This document shows positions 52,348-63,000 of a DNA stretch of 64,000 nucleotides, in pieces. The notes beneath the pieces were generated by a model, which made no database searches, had not been told where the DNA came from, and saw only the letters and a list, made by a program, of their open reading frames with translations. The position numbers were made by a program, and so were the translations under genes. Within the stretch, counting starts at the first letter, position 1. Each line of letters starts with the position of its first letter. The stretch is from positions 37,332 through 101,331 of the forward strand of contig NZ_MORL01000021.1 of assembly GCF_001870735.1 (NCBI RefSeq). The letters are read 5' to 3'. Origin of the DNA: Arsenicibacter rosenii (lineage in GTDB: Bacteria > Bacteroidota > Bacteroidia > Cytophagales > Spirosomataceae).

Positions 52348-53229
52348 TTAGTACGGTAATAATCCGATTACCGAAACCTCCTCATAATCGGTGTAGGTTG
52401 GTTGCGGATCGGGCTCGTACAGCGTCAGGATGGGAACGTGCGGTTTAAATGCAAGTTTACGGGTTACACTTGTATTCAGAATAACATCAAGCAACGATTT
52501 TTGGTGCGGAATAGTCACCAGCAGGTCCACATGATGTGTGTCCAGATACTGGTTAATACCATGCTCGATGTGGTCGTCGTGAATGATATAGGGGTCAACC
52601 GATTCTGCCTGCAGGAAGTTGGCGATCCGGTTGCGCTGTTGATCAATCTCTTCGCTGGTCAGCTTGTTGGCTTTATTCGTAACCGTCAATAGGGTAAGCC
52701 GGGCACCTTTGGCTTTCAGGATTTCCTTCAGGGGCAGCAGCGTTTCCATATCATTGATTGAGGTAACCGTAACTGCCAGAACAATCTCTTTAACTGGCCT
52801 GAGTTGTGTAAAGGCGGGCACAATGAGCACATTCGTCCGGCAATCACGGATTACGCCGGTGGCGGTGCTGCCCAGTAGCTGGCTGGCGTGTTTACCGCTG
52901 GCACCGACTACCAGAAAATCGGCAGGTTCCTGGCTCAGCAGGCGTTCGGCGGTACTGACAGGTTCGCCAAGGCTGGCCGTAGTATGATAGGCGTGAAAAT
53001 CCGGAATGGGTTGTTTGGTGATTTCGGCCAGCAACTCGTCCAGCTGTGCTTTAGCCGCATCGTCTTCGGCCTGGAGCATGGCCGCTGTACCATACGTCAG
53101 GTCTGCCAGAGCAGGATACGTATTGACAATCTGAAACTCAGCAGCCGTCTGATCGAACAGCATTTGGGCAAAATAGATCGCTTTTTTAGAGGTGTCTGAG
53201 AAATCGGTCAGAAACAGGATCTTTTTCAT
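52348..53229 (-). CDS. Universal stress protein, tandem UspA domains
   Basis: A 293-residue protein with two UspA domains of ~140 residues. The first opens MKKILFLTDFSDTSKKAIYFAQMLF and contains the ATP-binding signature GASGKHASQLLGSTATGVI (G-2x-G-9x-G-S/T), the second begins about residue 150 (VKEIVLAVTVTSIND) and lacks that signature, as often in tandem proteins. Usp proteins help survival under starvation or stress. The gene appears single. The 5' gap of ~139 bases to the OmpA gene contains no clear promoter element. Confidence 0.95.
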   Translation of the reverse strand: MKKILFLTDFSDTSKKAIYFAQMLFDQTAAEFQIVNTYPALADLTYGTAAMLQAEDDAAKAQLDELLAEITKQPIPDFHAYHTTASLGEPVSTAERLLSQEPADFLVVGASGKHASQLLGSTATGVIRDCRTNVLIVPAFTQLRPVKEIVLAVTVTSINDMETLLPLKEILKAKGARLTLLTVTNKANKLTSEEIDQQRNRIANFLQAESVDPYIIHDDHIEHGINQYLDTHHVDLLVTIPHQKSLLDVILNTSVTRKLAFKPHVPILTLYEPDPQPTYTDYEEVSVIGLLPY

Positions 53230-53368
53230 GGCCTTTACCTTTTTCGTTGAAGTTGGATCGTCAGTTTACGTGGCTGACGGACAGACGTAAAGGTAGCTGC
53301 CATGTTGCCGTTCCGGCATGACCGGTATCAGCGTCGGGCGTGAGGGGGCGTAGGTGCCGACCTGTTTG

Positions 53369-54082
53369 TTACAGTTTCAGTACCACAAATTCAACCCGTC
53401 GGTTCAGGCGCTTGTTTTCTTCGGAGTCGTTAGGGGCAACGGGCTTTGTATCGCCATATCCCTTGTATTGCAGGCGCTCGTCCCGGATACCGCTATTGGC
53501 CAGATAATTGGCAATCACCTTCGCGCGGTTTTGTGAAAGAAGCTTGTTCAGTTGCCGGTCGCCGACGTTATCGGTATGGCCGGCAATTTCAATAACCAGT
53601 TTAGGGTTGCCCTGTAACGTTTTCAGCAGTTTATTGAGCTGTGTATAGGATTCGGGACGCAGAATATAGCTGCTTTGGTCAAAATAGACATTGTCCAGCC
53701 GGATTGCTTTATTGACCTGAAGATCGCTGAATACCGAATCCTGCTTTTCCATCAGGGCAATGTGTTCGTACAGACCGCAGGTATCGCAGGCAATGAGTAA
53801 GGTTTCTTCTGTTTCGTAATATCCTTTGACGCGCGTGGTTACAACCAGCGTATCGGTTTTGGTCAGAATCAGCGAGAACGAATTGCCGGGCTTGCTGACA
53901 CCCTGAAACGTTTTCTTGCCTAAAACGGCCTGAACAGCGTATTGAGCCTCCAGCTCTTTCTGCGTTTTTTCGTCAACGGCTTTAATGGTGACCGTCGTCG
54001 GGTCGGAAACCTTTTTAATCATTTTCTGGCCGAAAGCCACAGTACCAAGGCAAATGAGGAGCAGAGAAAGAAGCGTTTTCAT
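53369..54082 (-). CDS. OmpA-family outer-membrane/peptidoglycan-binding protein
   Basis: A 237-residue secreted protein. The signal peptide is MKTLLSLLLICLGTVAFGQ; residues ~20-120 form a beta-rich domain (an AsmA/Calx-like or CarboxypepD-like module, KVSDPTTVTIKAVDEKTQKELEAQYAV); the C-terminal OmpA domain has the peptidoglycan-binding landmarks LVIEIAGHTDNVGD and the closing YGDTKPVAPNDSEENKRLNRRVEF. It probably tethers an envelope component to the cell wall. It lies 18 bases downstream of the YhhN-like gene, so both may be co-transcribed. Confidence 0.95.
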   Translation of the reverse strand: MKTLLSLLLICLGTVAFGQKMIKKVSDPTTVTIKAVDEKTQKELEAQYAVQAVLGKKTFQGVSKPGNSFSLILTKTDTLVVTTRVKGYYETEETLLIACDTCGLYEHIALMEKQDSVFSDLQVNKAIRLDNVYFDQSSYILRPESYTQLNKLLKTLQGNPKLVIEIAGHTDNVGDRQLNKLLSQNRAKVIANYLANSGIRDERLQYKGYGDTKPVAPNDSEENKRLNRRVEFVVLKL

Positions 54083-54100
54083 CTGAAAGAAGCGTAAAAA

Positions 54101-54844
54101 TCAATGGGTCAAGAGACTGTCATTTCGCTTTTGAATCCGTTCGTCTGTCAGTTGATGTTCCCGCAACATTCCGATAATGATCAGGTATTGGGCGGCCGCG
54201 TAGGTAAACATGACCAGTAAGGGAGCCAGAGGAACACGGAAAACAAATTTGTTCAGGGCAATCACCGTGTCTGATAGAATGAACAATACCGCCCCCAGAC
54301 TCACACGCCAGAAACTGCCGGTCAGCACGGCCCCTAACCGGGCTGATGCTGAAACCCCCATGCTGCTGATACAGATTACGTATAAAACCACCGGCATCCA
54401 CAAAGGCTGTAAAGCGCTGTTGGCGTCAAAAACGGAGCGCAGGTAAACAACAAAGGCTCCGCTGTAGATCACAAATGGCAGCGCATGACTCAGCCACTTT
54501 AGCCCGGTGATTGTATGGCCGTTTTCGCGGACAGACCGGAAAAAAGCGATGATATAACATAACTGCATCACCAAAAAGGATGCCAAACCCGGCACGAAAA
54601 GGTCTCGTTTGGGAATCATCAGAAAAATATCGCCGCCGAGGGCAAAGAACATACCCGCAAGCAGCCAGCGCAGACTGGCAAACATGGTCAGGAGCGGACG
54701 ATGTTGCCAGACGAAGACCATGAGCGAAATCATGATAAGCGGCTTAAAGCCGAAATGCATCCACGCAATATCAAGCAGATCTCCACTGATTTCAATACCG
54801 GTAATGGCCCAGAAAACCGGAAAAAGAAGGTTGGTAGAACGCAC
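54101..54844 (-). CDS. Lysoplasmalogenase-like (YhhN) membrane protein
   Basis: A 247-residue polytopic protein of the YhhN family with about seven helices (LIMISLMVFVWQH; LRWLLAGMFFALGGDIFLMIP; FLVMQLCYIIAFFRSV; WMPVVLYVICISSMG; VSLGAVLFILSDTVIALNKF; PLLVMFTYAAAQYLIIIG). The conserved GGDIFLM and SDTVIALNKF acidic segments match members that hydrolyse lysoplasmalogens. The usual substrate, plasmalogen-type lipid, is not established for Bacteroidota. It is the first gene of a two-gene unit with the OmpA gene. Confidence 0.93.
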   Translation of the reverse strand: MRSTNLLFPVFWAITGIEISGDLLDIAWMHFGFKPLIMISLMVFVWQHRPLLTMFASLRWLLAGMFFALGGDIFLMIPKRDLFVPGLASFLVMQLCYIIAFFRSVRENGHTITGLKWLSHALPFVIYSGAFVVYLRSVFDANSALQPLWMPVVLYVICISSMGVSASARLGAVLTGSFWRVSLGAVLFILSDTVIALNKFVFRVPLAPLLVMFTYAAAQYLIIIGMLREHQLTDERIQKRNDSLLTH

Positions 54845-54909
54845 AGTTAGAAAAGTTCAGGTAAAACGCTTCTAATGTAAACATTCTTTTCTTAATATTT
54901 CATCTTAGA

Positions 54910-57066
54910 TCAATTATTGAAAAAATGACCGACTGTTTTTGTAAACGTCGTGTGGGTATGAGCAAATGCGTTCACTTTTCGCCAGAGGTCATACCGGGCG
55001 TCGTCGGACAGGTACCAGCCCAGTGGTAAGGGAACACCGGTTTTACGGTCGAGCTGAATAATGTGATAAGGCACTTCCGGCTGGTAATTATGCAGCAGGT
55101 TTTCGGTCAGATTGGATACGGTGCCTGATTTACGCTGGTTGGCATTCATCGACGCCACAATGGGAATAAGCCAGTCGAAATACGAGTCAGAAACATCGCA
55201 CTCCTCGTCGATGAGGGTGTTTTTGAGGTATAAAACCACGGGCTGAATCGTAAACGGGCGCCCGGGGTTTTGGTTGAACTGCTGAATATCGGGAGTAATG
55301 GCGGTCAGGATGGATAAAGCGGTTTCAAGGCCCGTGTTATCCCAGTAACCTCCATCGACCACATGACCGAAAGGCCGGCCATCCGGATAGGTGATCAGGC
55401 CGCCGGACGAGAGCCAGGGAAAACGGGCGGTCAGTGAGGCGGCCGTTTTTATCGGAATATCACGCCGCGTAATGCCATAAATATCAACAACATCACGGAA
55501 ATACTGAGAGTCGAGCTGTAGGTTGCTCAAAATGCCTTTCTGACCACTTTCGGTAATGACGGCGTTTAGAAAAAGACTGGGGTGGTCAAGTGAGTCAGCC
55601 GCAGACCAGAGGGAGAGAAACGGTTTATCGAGCGAATGAAGCTGCAGATGCTGGTAGTAGGAGGCACTCCAGGCGTCTTCCAGCCAGTTGCTCCGGTTAA
55701 ACTGCCGTACCGGAAAAGGAAGGACCTTTTGCAGGGTTTCATGGAAAAGTAAAGCGCCCATGACCGGCGACAGAAAATCGTCGTTGGTTGCCTGCCGGAA
55801 CTGCCGGTACCGTACCGGGGTTACCCTCGGCACATCCCGGCGGAAAGTAGTCAGGAACGTTGCGCCTACGCCACCGCCCGAGACGCCGCTGAACGCAAAA
55901 ATCTGCTTGTAAAAGCCGGGAATAAGCGAGTCGAGCTGTTGAATAACGCCGGTAGTCCAGTTCAGGCTCCGGATACCACCGCCTTCGGTAGCGATAATAA
56001 AGACCGGCATCGTGTCGGTTGGCCATGCCGCGCGGTGACTCACCCATTGGCGCAGGTGCTTGTGAATGCCTGGCCGCATCAGACCGGCCTCTGCGCCGGA
56101 ATGTGCGTCGGTTATCCCCGCAAGTGGCTGCCCTTTAACGTGCGAAACCGGAAGCACCATGGCCGACTGCCTGACCGACTGCTTTATCGGATTTGCTTCC
56201 GTAAACCGGAGCAGGGTATGGTCGTTGAAGTAGCTGCAAATGACAATCCAGAGCGTTAACAAAAGCAGTACGGGCCGCGTCGGCCGGTTGAGGTAGGTCA
56301 GGTAGCTGACAAGTGGTGTGAGCCAGGTAAACGCAATCAGCAGAATGCCGACCGGACCGGCCTGCCAGATTACGGGCCACCGGTCCGGAAAAAAGATGAG
56401 TAGCAGCCAGATGGCAAAATTGATAATCAGCAGGGCATAGCATACCCTTGAGTAGCTGTCAGAAAGCCGCCAGATATCGCGCCAGTGGCGGCGATCGGGC
56501 TTAAACAGAAACGGATCGAAACGGATACCCGGCAGTACTTTGCGCAGGAGTTGCCGGTGGTAGGTAAACCAGAGACCTAGTCCGATGGTCAGTCCATAAA
56601 ACCAGGCGACGTAGAAAATATGCCTGTTATCAGTGTCGGCAAAGGCCAGACTAACCAGTAAGGGGGGTAACAAACCGAGAATCGGCGGAATCTGGGCAAT
56701 GAAGTCGCTCAGGCGTTCGCGTTCACGGCGGGATTCATGCCGCGGAAAGCGGTGAAATGTATCCAGTAACTTGGGGCCACGCACATCGGCCAGCGACAAC
56801 AGCAGCCGGCCGCAATACCACAGACTGACACCCCAGGCAACGGTAAAGCAGGTCATGGTCAGAAACGGAATATTGGTCAGCAGATTGGGCTCACTGGCAT
56901 TAATGGATCGGAAAACGTCCTGTACCTGAGGCCCGCCCGACAGCAGTGCGTAGGCCAGCAAGAGCAGAATCAGGTGCGTCAGCAAATGGCGCAGAACGGC
57001 CCATGCATAAATGATAAAATACTGCACCGAGATAATCGACCGGCGCAATGACCGTATGACTATCAT
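54910..57066 (-). CDS. Membrane-anchored patatin-like phospholipase
   Basis: A 718-residue protein with two parts. Residues ~1-320 contain about seven transmembrane helices (VLRHLLTHLILLLLAYALLSG; PFLTMTCFTVAWGVSLWYCG; PPILGLLPPLLVSLAFA and further). The rest is a patatin domain: oxyanion motif EGGGIRSLNW (~361), nucleophile elbow FSGVSGGGVGATF (~394) and catalytic Asp in VVDGGYWDNTGLE (~569). This Ser-Asp pair hydrolyses acyl chains from phospholipids or other lipids. The polytopic N-terminal half is unusual; most bacterial patatins are soluble or single-anchored. Its neighbours do not identify the substrate. Confidence 0.93.
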   Translation of the reverse strand: MIVIRSLRRSIISVQYFIIYAWAVLRHLLTHLILLLLAYALLSGGPQVQDVFRSINASEPNLLTNIPFLTMTCFTVAWGVSLWYCGRLLLSLADVRGPKLLDTFHRFPRHESRRERERLSDFIAQIPPILGLLPPLLVSLAFADTDNRHIFYVAWFYGLTIGLGLWFTYHRQLLRKVLPGIRFDPFLFKPDRRHWRDIWRLSDSYSRVCYALLIINFAIWLLLIFFPDRWPVIWQAGPVGILLIAFTWLTPLVSYLTYLNRPTRPVLLLLTLWIVICSYFNDHTLLRFTEANPIKQSVRQSAMVLPVSHVKGQPLAGITDAHSGAEAGLMRPGIHKHLRQWVSHRAAWPTDTMPVFIIATEGGGIRSLNWTTGVIQQLDSLIPGFYKQIFAFSGVSGGGVGATFLTTFRRDVPRVTPVRYRQFRQATNDDFLSPVMGALLFHETLQKVLPFPVRQFNRSNWLEDAWSASYYQHLQLHSLDKPFLSLWSAADSLDHPSLFLNAVITESGQKGILSNLQLDSQYFRDVVDIYGITRRDIPIKTAASLTARFPWLSSGGLITYPDGRPFGHVVDGGYWDNTGLETALSILTAITPDIQQFNQNPGRPFTIQPVVLYLKNTLIDEECDVSDSYFDWLIPIVASMNANQRKSGTVSNLTENLLHNYQPEVPYHIIQLDRKTGVPLPLGWYLSDDARYDLWRKVNAFAHTHTTFTKTVGHFFNN

Positions 57067-57229
57067 GGCTTACTGTGTTTGGGTATAATGAACGGTGAAG
57101 CATAGCGCCGACTGGCTATATGCGCTTCGGTATAACTTACTTTTCATAACGTTGCCGGTCAGGAGGCTGATACTTACCTCTATAACCAGCAAGGCTATGG
57201 CAGATGTTTAAAAACTTATCTGGCAGTGA

Positions 57230-57868
57230 TCAGGCATACACCGGTTGGGGAAGGGCCTGGAACAAATACCCTCGCTCGGCAAAATGAGACAACATACGCG
57301 GCAGCGTGTACCGCATATTCGGCCAGGCTTTCCAGCTGTCATGAAAGACAACAATGGAGCCCGGTTCGGTATATTGAATGGTTTTCCGTAAACAGGTTTC
57401 CGGGGTCATCGACTGATCAAAATCGCCGGTCAGGACATCCCACATCACGACGGCATAGTGATCAAGCAACTGAGCGGCCTGGCTTTTTTTGATTCGTCCA
57501 TAAGGTGGCCGGAAAAACGGGGTATCAAAGCCGATTTCCTGTTGGCAGCGTTGTATATTTTCAAGATAGGTCACATCTTCATTCTTCCATCCGTTAAGAT
57601 GGTTAAACGTGTGGTTCCCAATATAATGACCTGCTTCAATTACCTTATAGAAAATTTCGCGGTGCTTACGTACATTATCGCCAATGCAGAAAAAGGTAGC
57701 CTGCGCGGCATATTTGTCAAGTTGCTCCAGTACAAATTCCGTGACCTCGGGAATGGGGCCATCATCAAAAGTCAGGTAAATAACCGGTTCTGAATCATCG
57801 GATTTCCACCAGAAGTCCGGATAGATTGTCCGGAGCAGACAATTGGATTTGTGCAAAAAGAATGACAA
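57230..57868 (-). CDS. Polysaccharide deacetylase (NodB family)
   Basis: A 212-residue NodB-homology protein: motif 1 YLTFDDGPIPE (~31-41, metal and base Asp), motif 2 HTFNHL (~86, His pair) and motif 3 RPPYGR (~122), then FDQSMTPE and VFHDS at the end of the fold. It removes acetyl groups from GlcNAc-type polymers with a divalent metal. No signal peptide is visible, so the protein may act on cytoplasmic or lipid-linked substrate, or have an unusual export. It lies 74 bases downstream of the glycosyltransferase gene and probably acts in the same pathway. Confidence 0.95.
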   Translation of the reverse strand: MSFFLHKSNCLLRTIYPDFWWKSDDSEPVIYLTFDDGPIPEVTEFVLEQLDKYAAQATFFCIGDNVRKHREIFYKVIEAGHYIGNHTFNHLNGWKNEDVTYLENIQRCQQEIGFDTPFFRPPYGRIKKSQAAQLLDHYAVVMWDVLTGDFDQSMTPETCLRKTIQYTEPGSIVVFHDSWKAWPNMRYTLPRMLSHFAERGYLFQALPQPVYA

Positions 57869-57942
57869 GGCAATTCGTGGTCTGTGATGCCTGACGGTGA
57901 TAAGGATACGGTTCTTTTGAGTACCGTTTCTCCCGTCAGGTA

Positions 57943-59082
57943 TCAGTTAAGTTTTCTTCCTTTCCATTGATACCCTTTTCCCTGAGCGGCCAATCCGAAA
58001 AAAACAACGTAAAAAGGATAGACCAGTGCCGTTAAAAAGATGGCTGGCACCAATGATTTTTTTTGTAAAAAAAGAAGAATTTGCCGTAAGAACAAAAACT
58101 CCGGAAAAACCTTTAGCAACAGGATCAAAACGAACCCGGAACCGGTGATTGATCCGGTCAGCCAGCATGCCAGCGCCATAAGCGGAGCCAGGTTACACAA
58201 AAAGACAAATACCGCCAGAACCGACGGCCAGCGGCTCTGATAAGCCTGCCATTTACTGGCCCAGCGTCGCCGCTGGTTGTAAAAAGCAGTAAGTGACTGA
58301 TGCGCGGCTGTTAAAACTATAGCATCCGGGCTTTTCAGAAAACGAACCCCCGTAGGATACCGGCCGGCAATTTTATGCATCAGGAACTCATCGTCGCCCG
58401 ATGCCAGATGATCGACACCGGCAAACCCGTTTACTTCGTAAAAAACGGCTTTTTCATAACAAAGGTTTGCGCCGTTACACATGGTAGGAGCACCGGCATG
58501 GAGCGTTGTTGCTCCGGAACCGATCAGGCTGGCAAATTCGACGGTTTGCAGGGCCGTAAATAACCGGCCTGTAAACGATCCGGCGGGCGGAAGAAACGAT
58601 ACCGGCCCACTGATTAGTTTAGCACCGGTTTGCCGGTAGAAGGCGGCAAAACTGCCCAGCCAGCCGGGGCCCACCCGGCAGTCGCCGTCGGTAGTAACGA
58701 TGAGGTCGCCTGTTGCCAGCCGGATGCTTTGGGTAATGGCCCGTTTTTTAGGGGAAGCAGCCCCGATCTCCTGTAAGGGTAGCAGGGTGAGCGGAAAAGA
58801 GGCGTCAGGCACAAATGCCTGCACAATGGCAGCCGTTGAATCCGTGGAGGCATCATCGGCCACAATGACCTCAAAATGCCGGTATGTCTGCCGGTCGAGG
58901 TCGGCGAGCAGCTCAGCGATCTGTCCGGCTTCATTCCGGACCGGAATGATGACCGACAGGCGGGGGAGGGGCGGATCCGGTAGCCCGACGTATAGACCCG
59001 CAGGTATACGTAACCAGATGATCCATAGTACACTGGTAAAAAGAGCATACAGGCAGGCGATAAAAAGGAATATGAACGTCAT
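57943..59082 (-). CDS. Glycosyltransferase family 2, membrane-bound
   Basis: A 379-residue GT-A glycosyltransferase with an N-terminal helix (FIFLFIACLYALFTSVLWIIW) and C-terminal helices from ~280 on. The catalytic order is SVIIPVRNEAGQ (~43), DDASTD (~76), TTDGDCR (~133, DxD metal site), SGDDEFLMHK (~229, base Asp-Glu) and QRRRW (~262), the processive-type QxxRW motif. It probably polymerises or extends a beta-linked glycan; with a deacetylase next to it a partly deacetylated GlcNAc polymer is a reasonable guess, not a proof. It heads a two-gene operon on the minus strand. Confidence 0.95.
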   Translation of the reverse strand: MTFIFLFIACLYALFTSVLWIIWLRIPAGLYVGLPDPPLPRLSVIIPVRNEAGQIAELLADLDRQTYRHFEVIVADDASTDSTAAIVQAFVPDASFPLTLLPLQEIGAASPKKRAITQSIRLATGDLIVTTDGDCRVGPGWLGSFAAFYRQTGAKLISGPVSFLPPAGSFTGRLFTALQTVEFASLIGSGATTLHAGAPTMCNGANLCYEKAVFYEVNGFAGVDHLASGDDEFLMHKIAGRYPTGVRFLKSPDAIVLTAAHQSLTAFYNQRRRWASKWQAYQSRWPSVLAVFVFLCNLAPLMALACWLTGSITGSGFVLILLLKVFPEFLFLRQILLFLQKKSLVPAIFLTALVYPFYVVFFGLAAQGKGYQWKGRKLN

Positions 59083-59212
59083 AAAGCAGTTTTCATAGGC
59101 AGTAAGCAGTATCAGCAGGCAGAATACGCCGGAGCACAGCCGCCGATATTTGGCCGGAACGGTACAGAATCGGCCCGGAAATCGTTACTTTGCATAAAAG
59201 AAACCAGCCAAC

Positions 59213-59812
59213 ATGAGTGAATCGGCCAATAAGACGAACGTAGCTGCGTCATCTACAGAAAAAATAATTCTTGGCGTTGACCCCGGAACCCAGGTAGCCG
59301 GTTATGGCGTGGTTTTGATCCGGGGCAATGAGATGACCATGTTGCAATACGGCGTCATTAAACTCAGCAAATATACGACCTATCAGCTGAAGCTTCAGAA
59401 ATTACACGAAACCATCATCCGCCTGATCGACGAATATGCGCCGGATGAGATGGCGATTGAAGACCCGTTTTTCGGGAAGAATGTGCAGGCCATGCTGAAG
59501 CTGGGCCGGGCCCAGGGGGTGGTGATGGCGGCGGCATTGTCGCGCAATATCCCGATTGTTGAATACGCACCGCGCCGGATTAAACAGTCGGTCACCGGCA
59601 ACGGCAATGCCAGTAAAGAGCAGGTCGCCCAGATGGTCGCGACGCTGTTACAAACCAGGCTTGAGCCTGAGTTTTTTGATGCCACAGATGCGCTGGCCAT
59701 TGCCCTGTGTCACCATTTCCACGCAAATGCCTTGCCGACGCGTTCCACAAAACAAACCAGGAAGGGAGGGTGGGGCGCGTTTGTGAGCGAAAATCCTAAT
59801 CGCATCTCTTAA
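59213..59812 (+). CDS. ruvC: Crossover junction endonuclease RuvC
   Basis: A 199-residue Holliday-junction resolvase. The first catalytic Asp is in ILGVDPGTQVAGYG (~20-33), the Glu in MAIEDPFFGKN (~81-91) and the last acidic cluster in DATDALAIALCHH (~158). The Phe-rich loop and GRAQGV segment agree with the family. The N-terminus is about 15 residues longer than in E. coli and ends in a low-complexity Ser-rich stretch, and the C-terminal tail (~25 residues, basic) is longer. Upstream TTACTTTG (59185-59192) is one mismatch from the -7 consensus, giving a short leader. It is a single gene. Confidence 0.97.
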   Translation: MSESANKTNVAASSTEKIILGVDPGTQVAGYGVVLIRGNEMTMLQYGVIKLSKYTTYQLKLQKLHETIIRLIDEYAPDEMAIEDPFFGKNVQAMLKLGRAQGVVMAAALSRNIPIVEYAPRRIKQSVTGNGNASKEQVAQMVATLLQTRLEPEFFDATDALAIALCHHFHANALPTRSTKQTRKGGWGAFVSENPNRIS

Positions 59813-60080
59813 TACATAATTAAAGTGTTTCCGGCCACCATTCAGTTAAGCCAGGCATGTTTTCAGATATTGTGGCATAATATTTGACAACGTGCCCGGC
59901 CAGCTTCGTTATGAGGCCAAATGGCCTGAAAGTATGTTTAACATCATACGGATCGGGTGATAGTGGAAATAATATATAGACTTATGTTTGATAAGCGGTA
60001 ACATATGCAATAATGTTACTGGATTGGCCCAATTCTTGTCCTTCAGGGAGGCATACTTGCTTATTCCTTTGCGGACAATT
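59813..60080. other. Gap between ruvC and the SdrD-like gene
   Basis: 268 bases, AT-rich in the middle. I found no exact TAnnTTTG box, terminator hairpin or small gene. The promoter of the downstream gene must lie here but cannot be named. Confidence 0.4.
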
Positions 60081-63000
60081 ATGAGAAAAAATTATTTACG
60101 CTCACTTAGGTGGTGCTGTGGTTTACCTGTACGCATTTTTATAGCGTTGTTGGTAATACTCGGGGTATCCGGATTAACCCGGGCGCAAACCATTACAGGA
60201 ACGGTTTATCGTGATTTTAATGGTGACGGTATAAAAGCGCCCGGAACTACGGCAACTACGTCAACGGCCGGGTATAATGAGACAGGCGTACCGGGTGTTC
60301 TTGTTACGGCCTATAACACATCAGGAGCCGTAGCGGCAACGGCCATAACCAGCAGCAATACCGCTACTATGGGAACGTATACGCTGACACTGGCTGCCGG
60401 TTCGTATCGTCTGGAGTTTACCGGTTTTCAGGCGGGCGACTTTGACGGCTTCAAGGGAAGCGGTACCGGTACCAGTGTTCAGTTTGTTACCGCGCCCGCA
60501 ACAAATGCAAATCTTGCGCTGAATTATCCGGGCAATTATTGCCAGGGGAATCCCTTCCTGGTTACGTCGTGCTACACCAACGGTAACCCGAAAATCACGA
60601 CAGGAACAAACCTCGCCCGGAACGATAACTGGCTTGTCGGCTGGAAGTATAACGGAAATCCTGAATTGCGGAACAACTATCTGGCGCAGGGTTCGGTTGG
60701 TGCTACCTGGGGACTTGCCTATCAGCGCAGTACACAGTCGTTATATGCAGCCGCGTTTATGAAGCGCCACTCCGGCTTTGGCGATGGAGGACCCGGACAG
60801 ATTTATAAAATCCAGGTTGGTTCGCCGACAAGTGCAAGTATCACGTCCACAACTGTTACCCCGTTTGTGAACCTGACCGCATTGGGCATCAATGTAGGAA
60901 CGGATCCGCGGACAACAACGGCTCCGGCGTCCTCAACACCGTCGGCCAACTATCTGTATCCCGACAAAACGGAGCCTAACTATGATGTCGCTGCGTTTGA
61001 TCTGGTCGGAAAAATGTCAATCGGGGATATGGATATTTCGGATGACGACAAAACGATCTGGCTGGTCAATTTATCTGATCGGAATCTATACGAACTGCCG
61101 CTCGGGCCCAATGGCAGTCCTCCCACGACGTATACCATGCATACCCTTACGGCACCGGCCTGCGTCAGCGGTGTTTTCCGGCCATGGGCGGTTAAATACT
61201 ATCGGGGTAAAGTATATGTCGGAGGGGTATGTACCGGTGAGAATACGACACCATCCTCAACGATTACCTCTCCTGCCAACGCATCTGTCTTGCAGGGGTA
61301 CGTATATGTTCATGATCCGGCCGGGGCGCAAAGCAATTTTACGGAGGTGCTGACATTCCCGTTAAATTATCCGCGTGGGTTTGCTACCAAATCAGGAACG
61401 GCTGCCGGCGATGTAGGTTATGCGGCATGGCGTCCATGGGTTGATGCGTGGAGCGACATCGGCAGTGGTTTTATCAATATTTCGTATGAACAAACGGTTT
61501 ATCCGCAGCCCATTCTGGCTGATATTGAGTTTGACACAAACGGTGAAATGATCATCGGTATGATGGACCGTTTCGGGCATCAGTCAGGGAACGCAAACTA
61601 TGCACCGGTGCCGGGAACAACGGCTGTCTACGAAGGCGTTTCGGCGGGCGATATCCTGCGGGCGGGCCGTAATGCCAACGGGAAGTATGCCATTGAGAGT
61701 AACGCTACGATTACCCATACGGCCTCAGACCGGGCAACCGCCATCACCTATAACTCAGGAGGTAAAAATCAGAGTCCTGGCCAGGGCCCCGGAAACGGTG
61801 AGTTTTACTGGCAGGATATGTATGACAAAACAACGGATATTAACGGGGGCGCTACCGGACACCAGGAAATTGTTCTGGGCGGGTTAGCTGTCTGGGCAGG
61901 GTCCGGGCAGGTGGCTGCTACAGCATTTGACCCTTACTCGGCGTTCCGCGCCGCAGGGGCCCGTTATTTTGATAACCAGGCGGGTGATGCCGATCAGGTC
62001 TATCAGGTATTGGGGCAGGATGCCGGTGACCCTAATAACCGCCCTGCCTCGTTTGGCAAGTCGGCCGGTTTAGGGGATCTGGAGTTATTATGTAATGAGG
62101 CGCCGGTCATGATCGGTAACCGCGTTTGGCATGACCAGGATAACGATGGTATTCAGGATCCGGGCGAACCGGCACTGGCAGGAGTGACCGTGACGCTGAA
62201 AGGACCCGGACTGGCTTCCGGCGGGGTATCTGTCACTACAAACAGCAGCGGCGAGTATTATTTTACAAACGCTGCGGGAACGGCGGCCACCGGTTTCCGG
62301 TATGGACTGGCCTTGACCAAAGGGGAGACATACTCCATCTGTTTCCCGGCCAGTGCCAGTGCGCTGGTATTAAGTACAAAACCCAACTCCGCAACCTCTG
62401 CTAACGGCGATGCCATTGATACAGACGCCGACAATGCCGGTATTATTAGCTTTGTGCTGGGCGATGCCGGTGAAAATAATTTTACCTACGACGCGGCGTT
62501 TGCTACTGTCCCGCCATGCTCCTTGTCGCTCGCTGTAACGCCGGGTACGTGCCAGTCGGCAACAAATACCTATGCTGTATCGGGGACATTAACGATTACC
62601 AACGGCCTGGCCCAGACACTGGTTATTGCAGACGACAGTCAGGCTACCAATGCGGTCAGTATTACAGTAACGGCAACGGCCAGTACAACGGCAGTCCCGT
62701 TCTCACTGACCGGCATTAAGAGTGGTACCGGCTTCCATACCATCACGGTAACGTCATCGGCTACGCTTTGCGGAACGACGGGTAAAACGTATACATCGCC
62801 GGGCGGTTGCCTCCTGGTTTGTCCGGATAACCTGCTCGTAAACGCCAGCTTTGAGCAAGGCCTGCCGTCTCCGCCGGTGGCAACTACAACCGTTACACCG
62901 CCGCCGTCCTGGACGGGTGGTTTAGCCGAAATGAATCCGACTACTAATTTTAACGCGCCGGACGGATATGCCTTTGCTTACACCACTGGCGCCAGTACAT

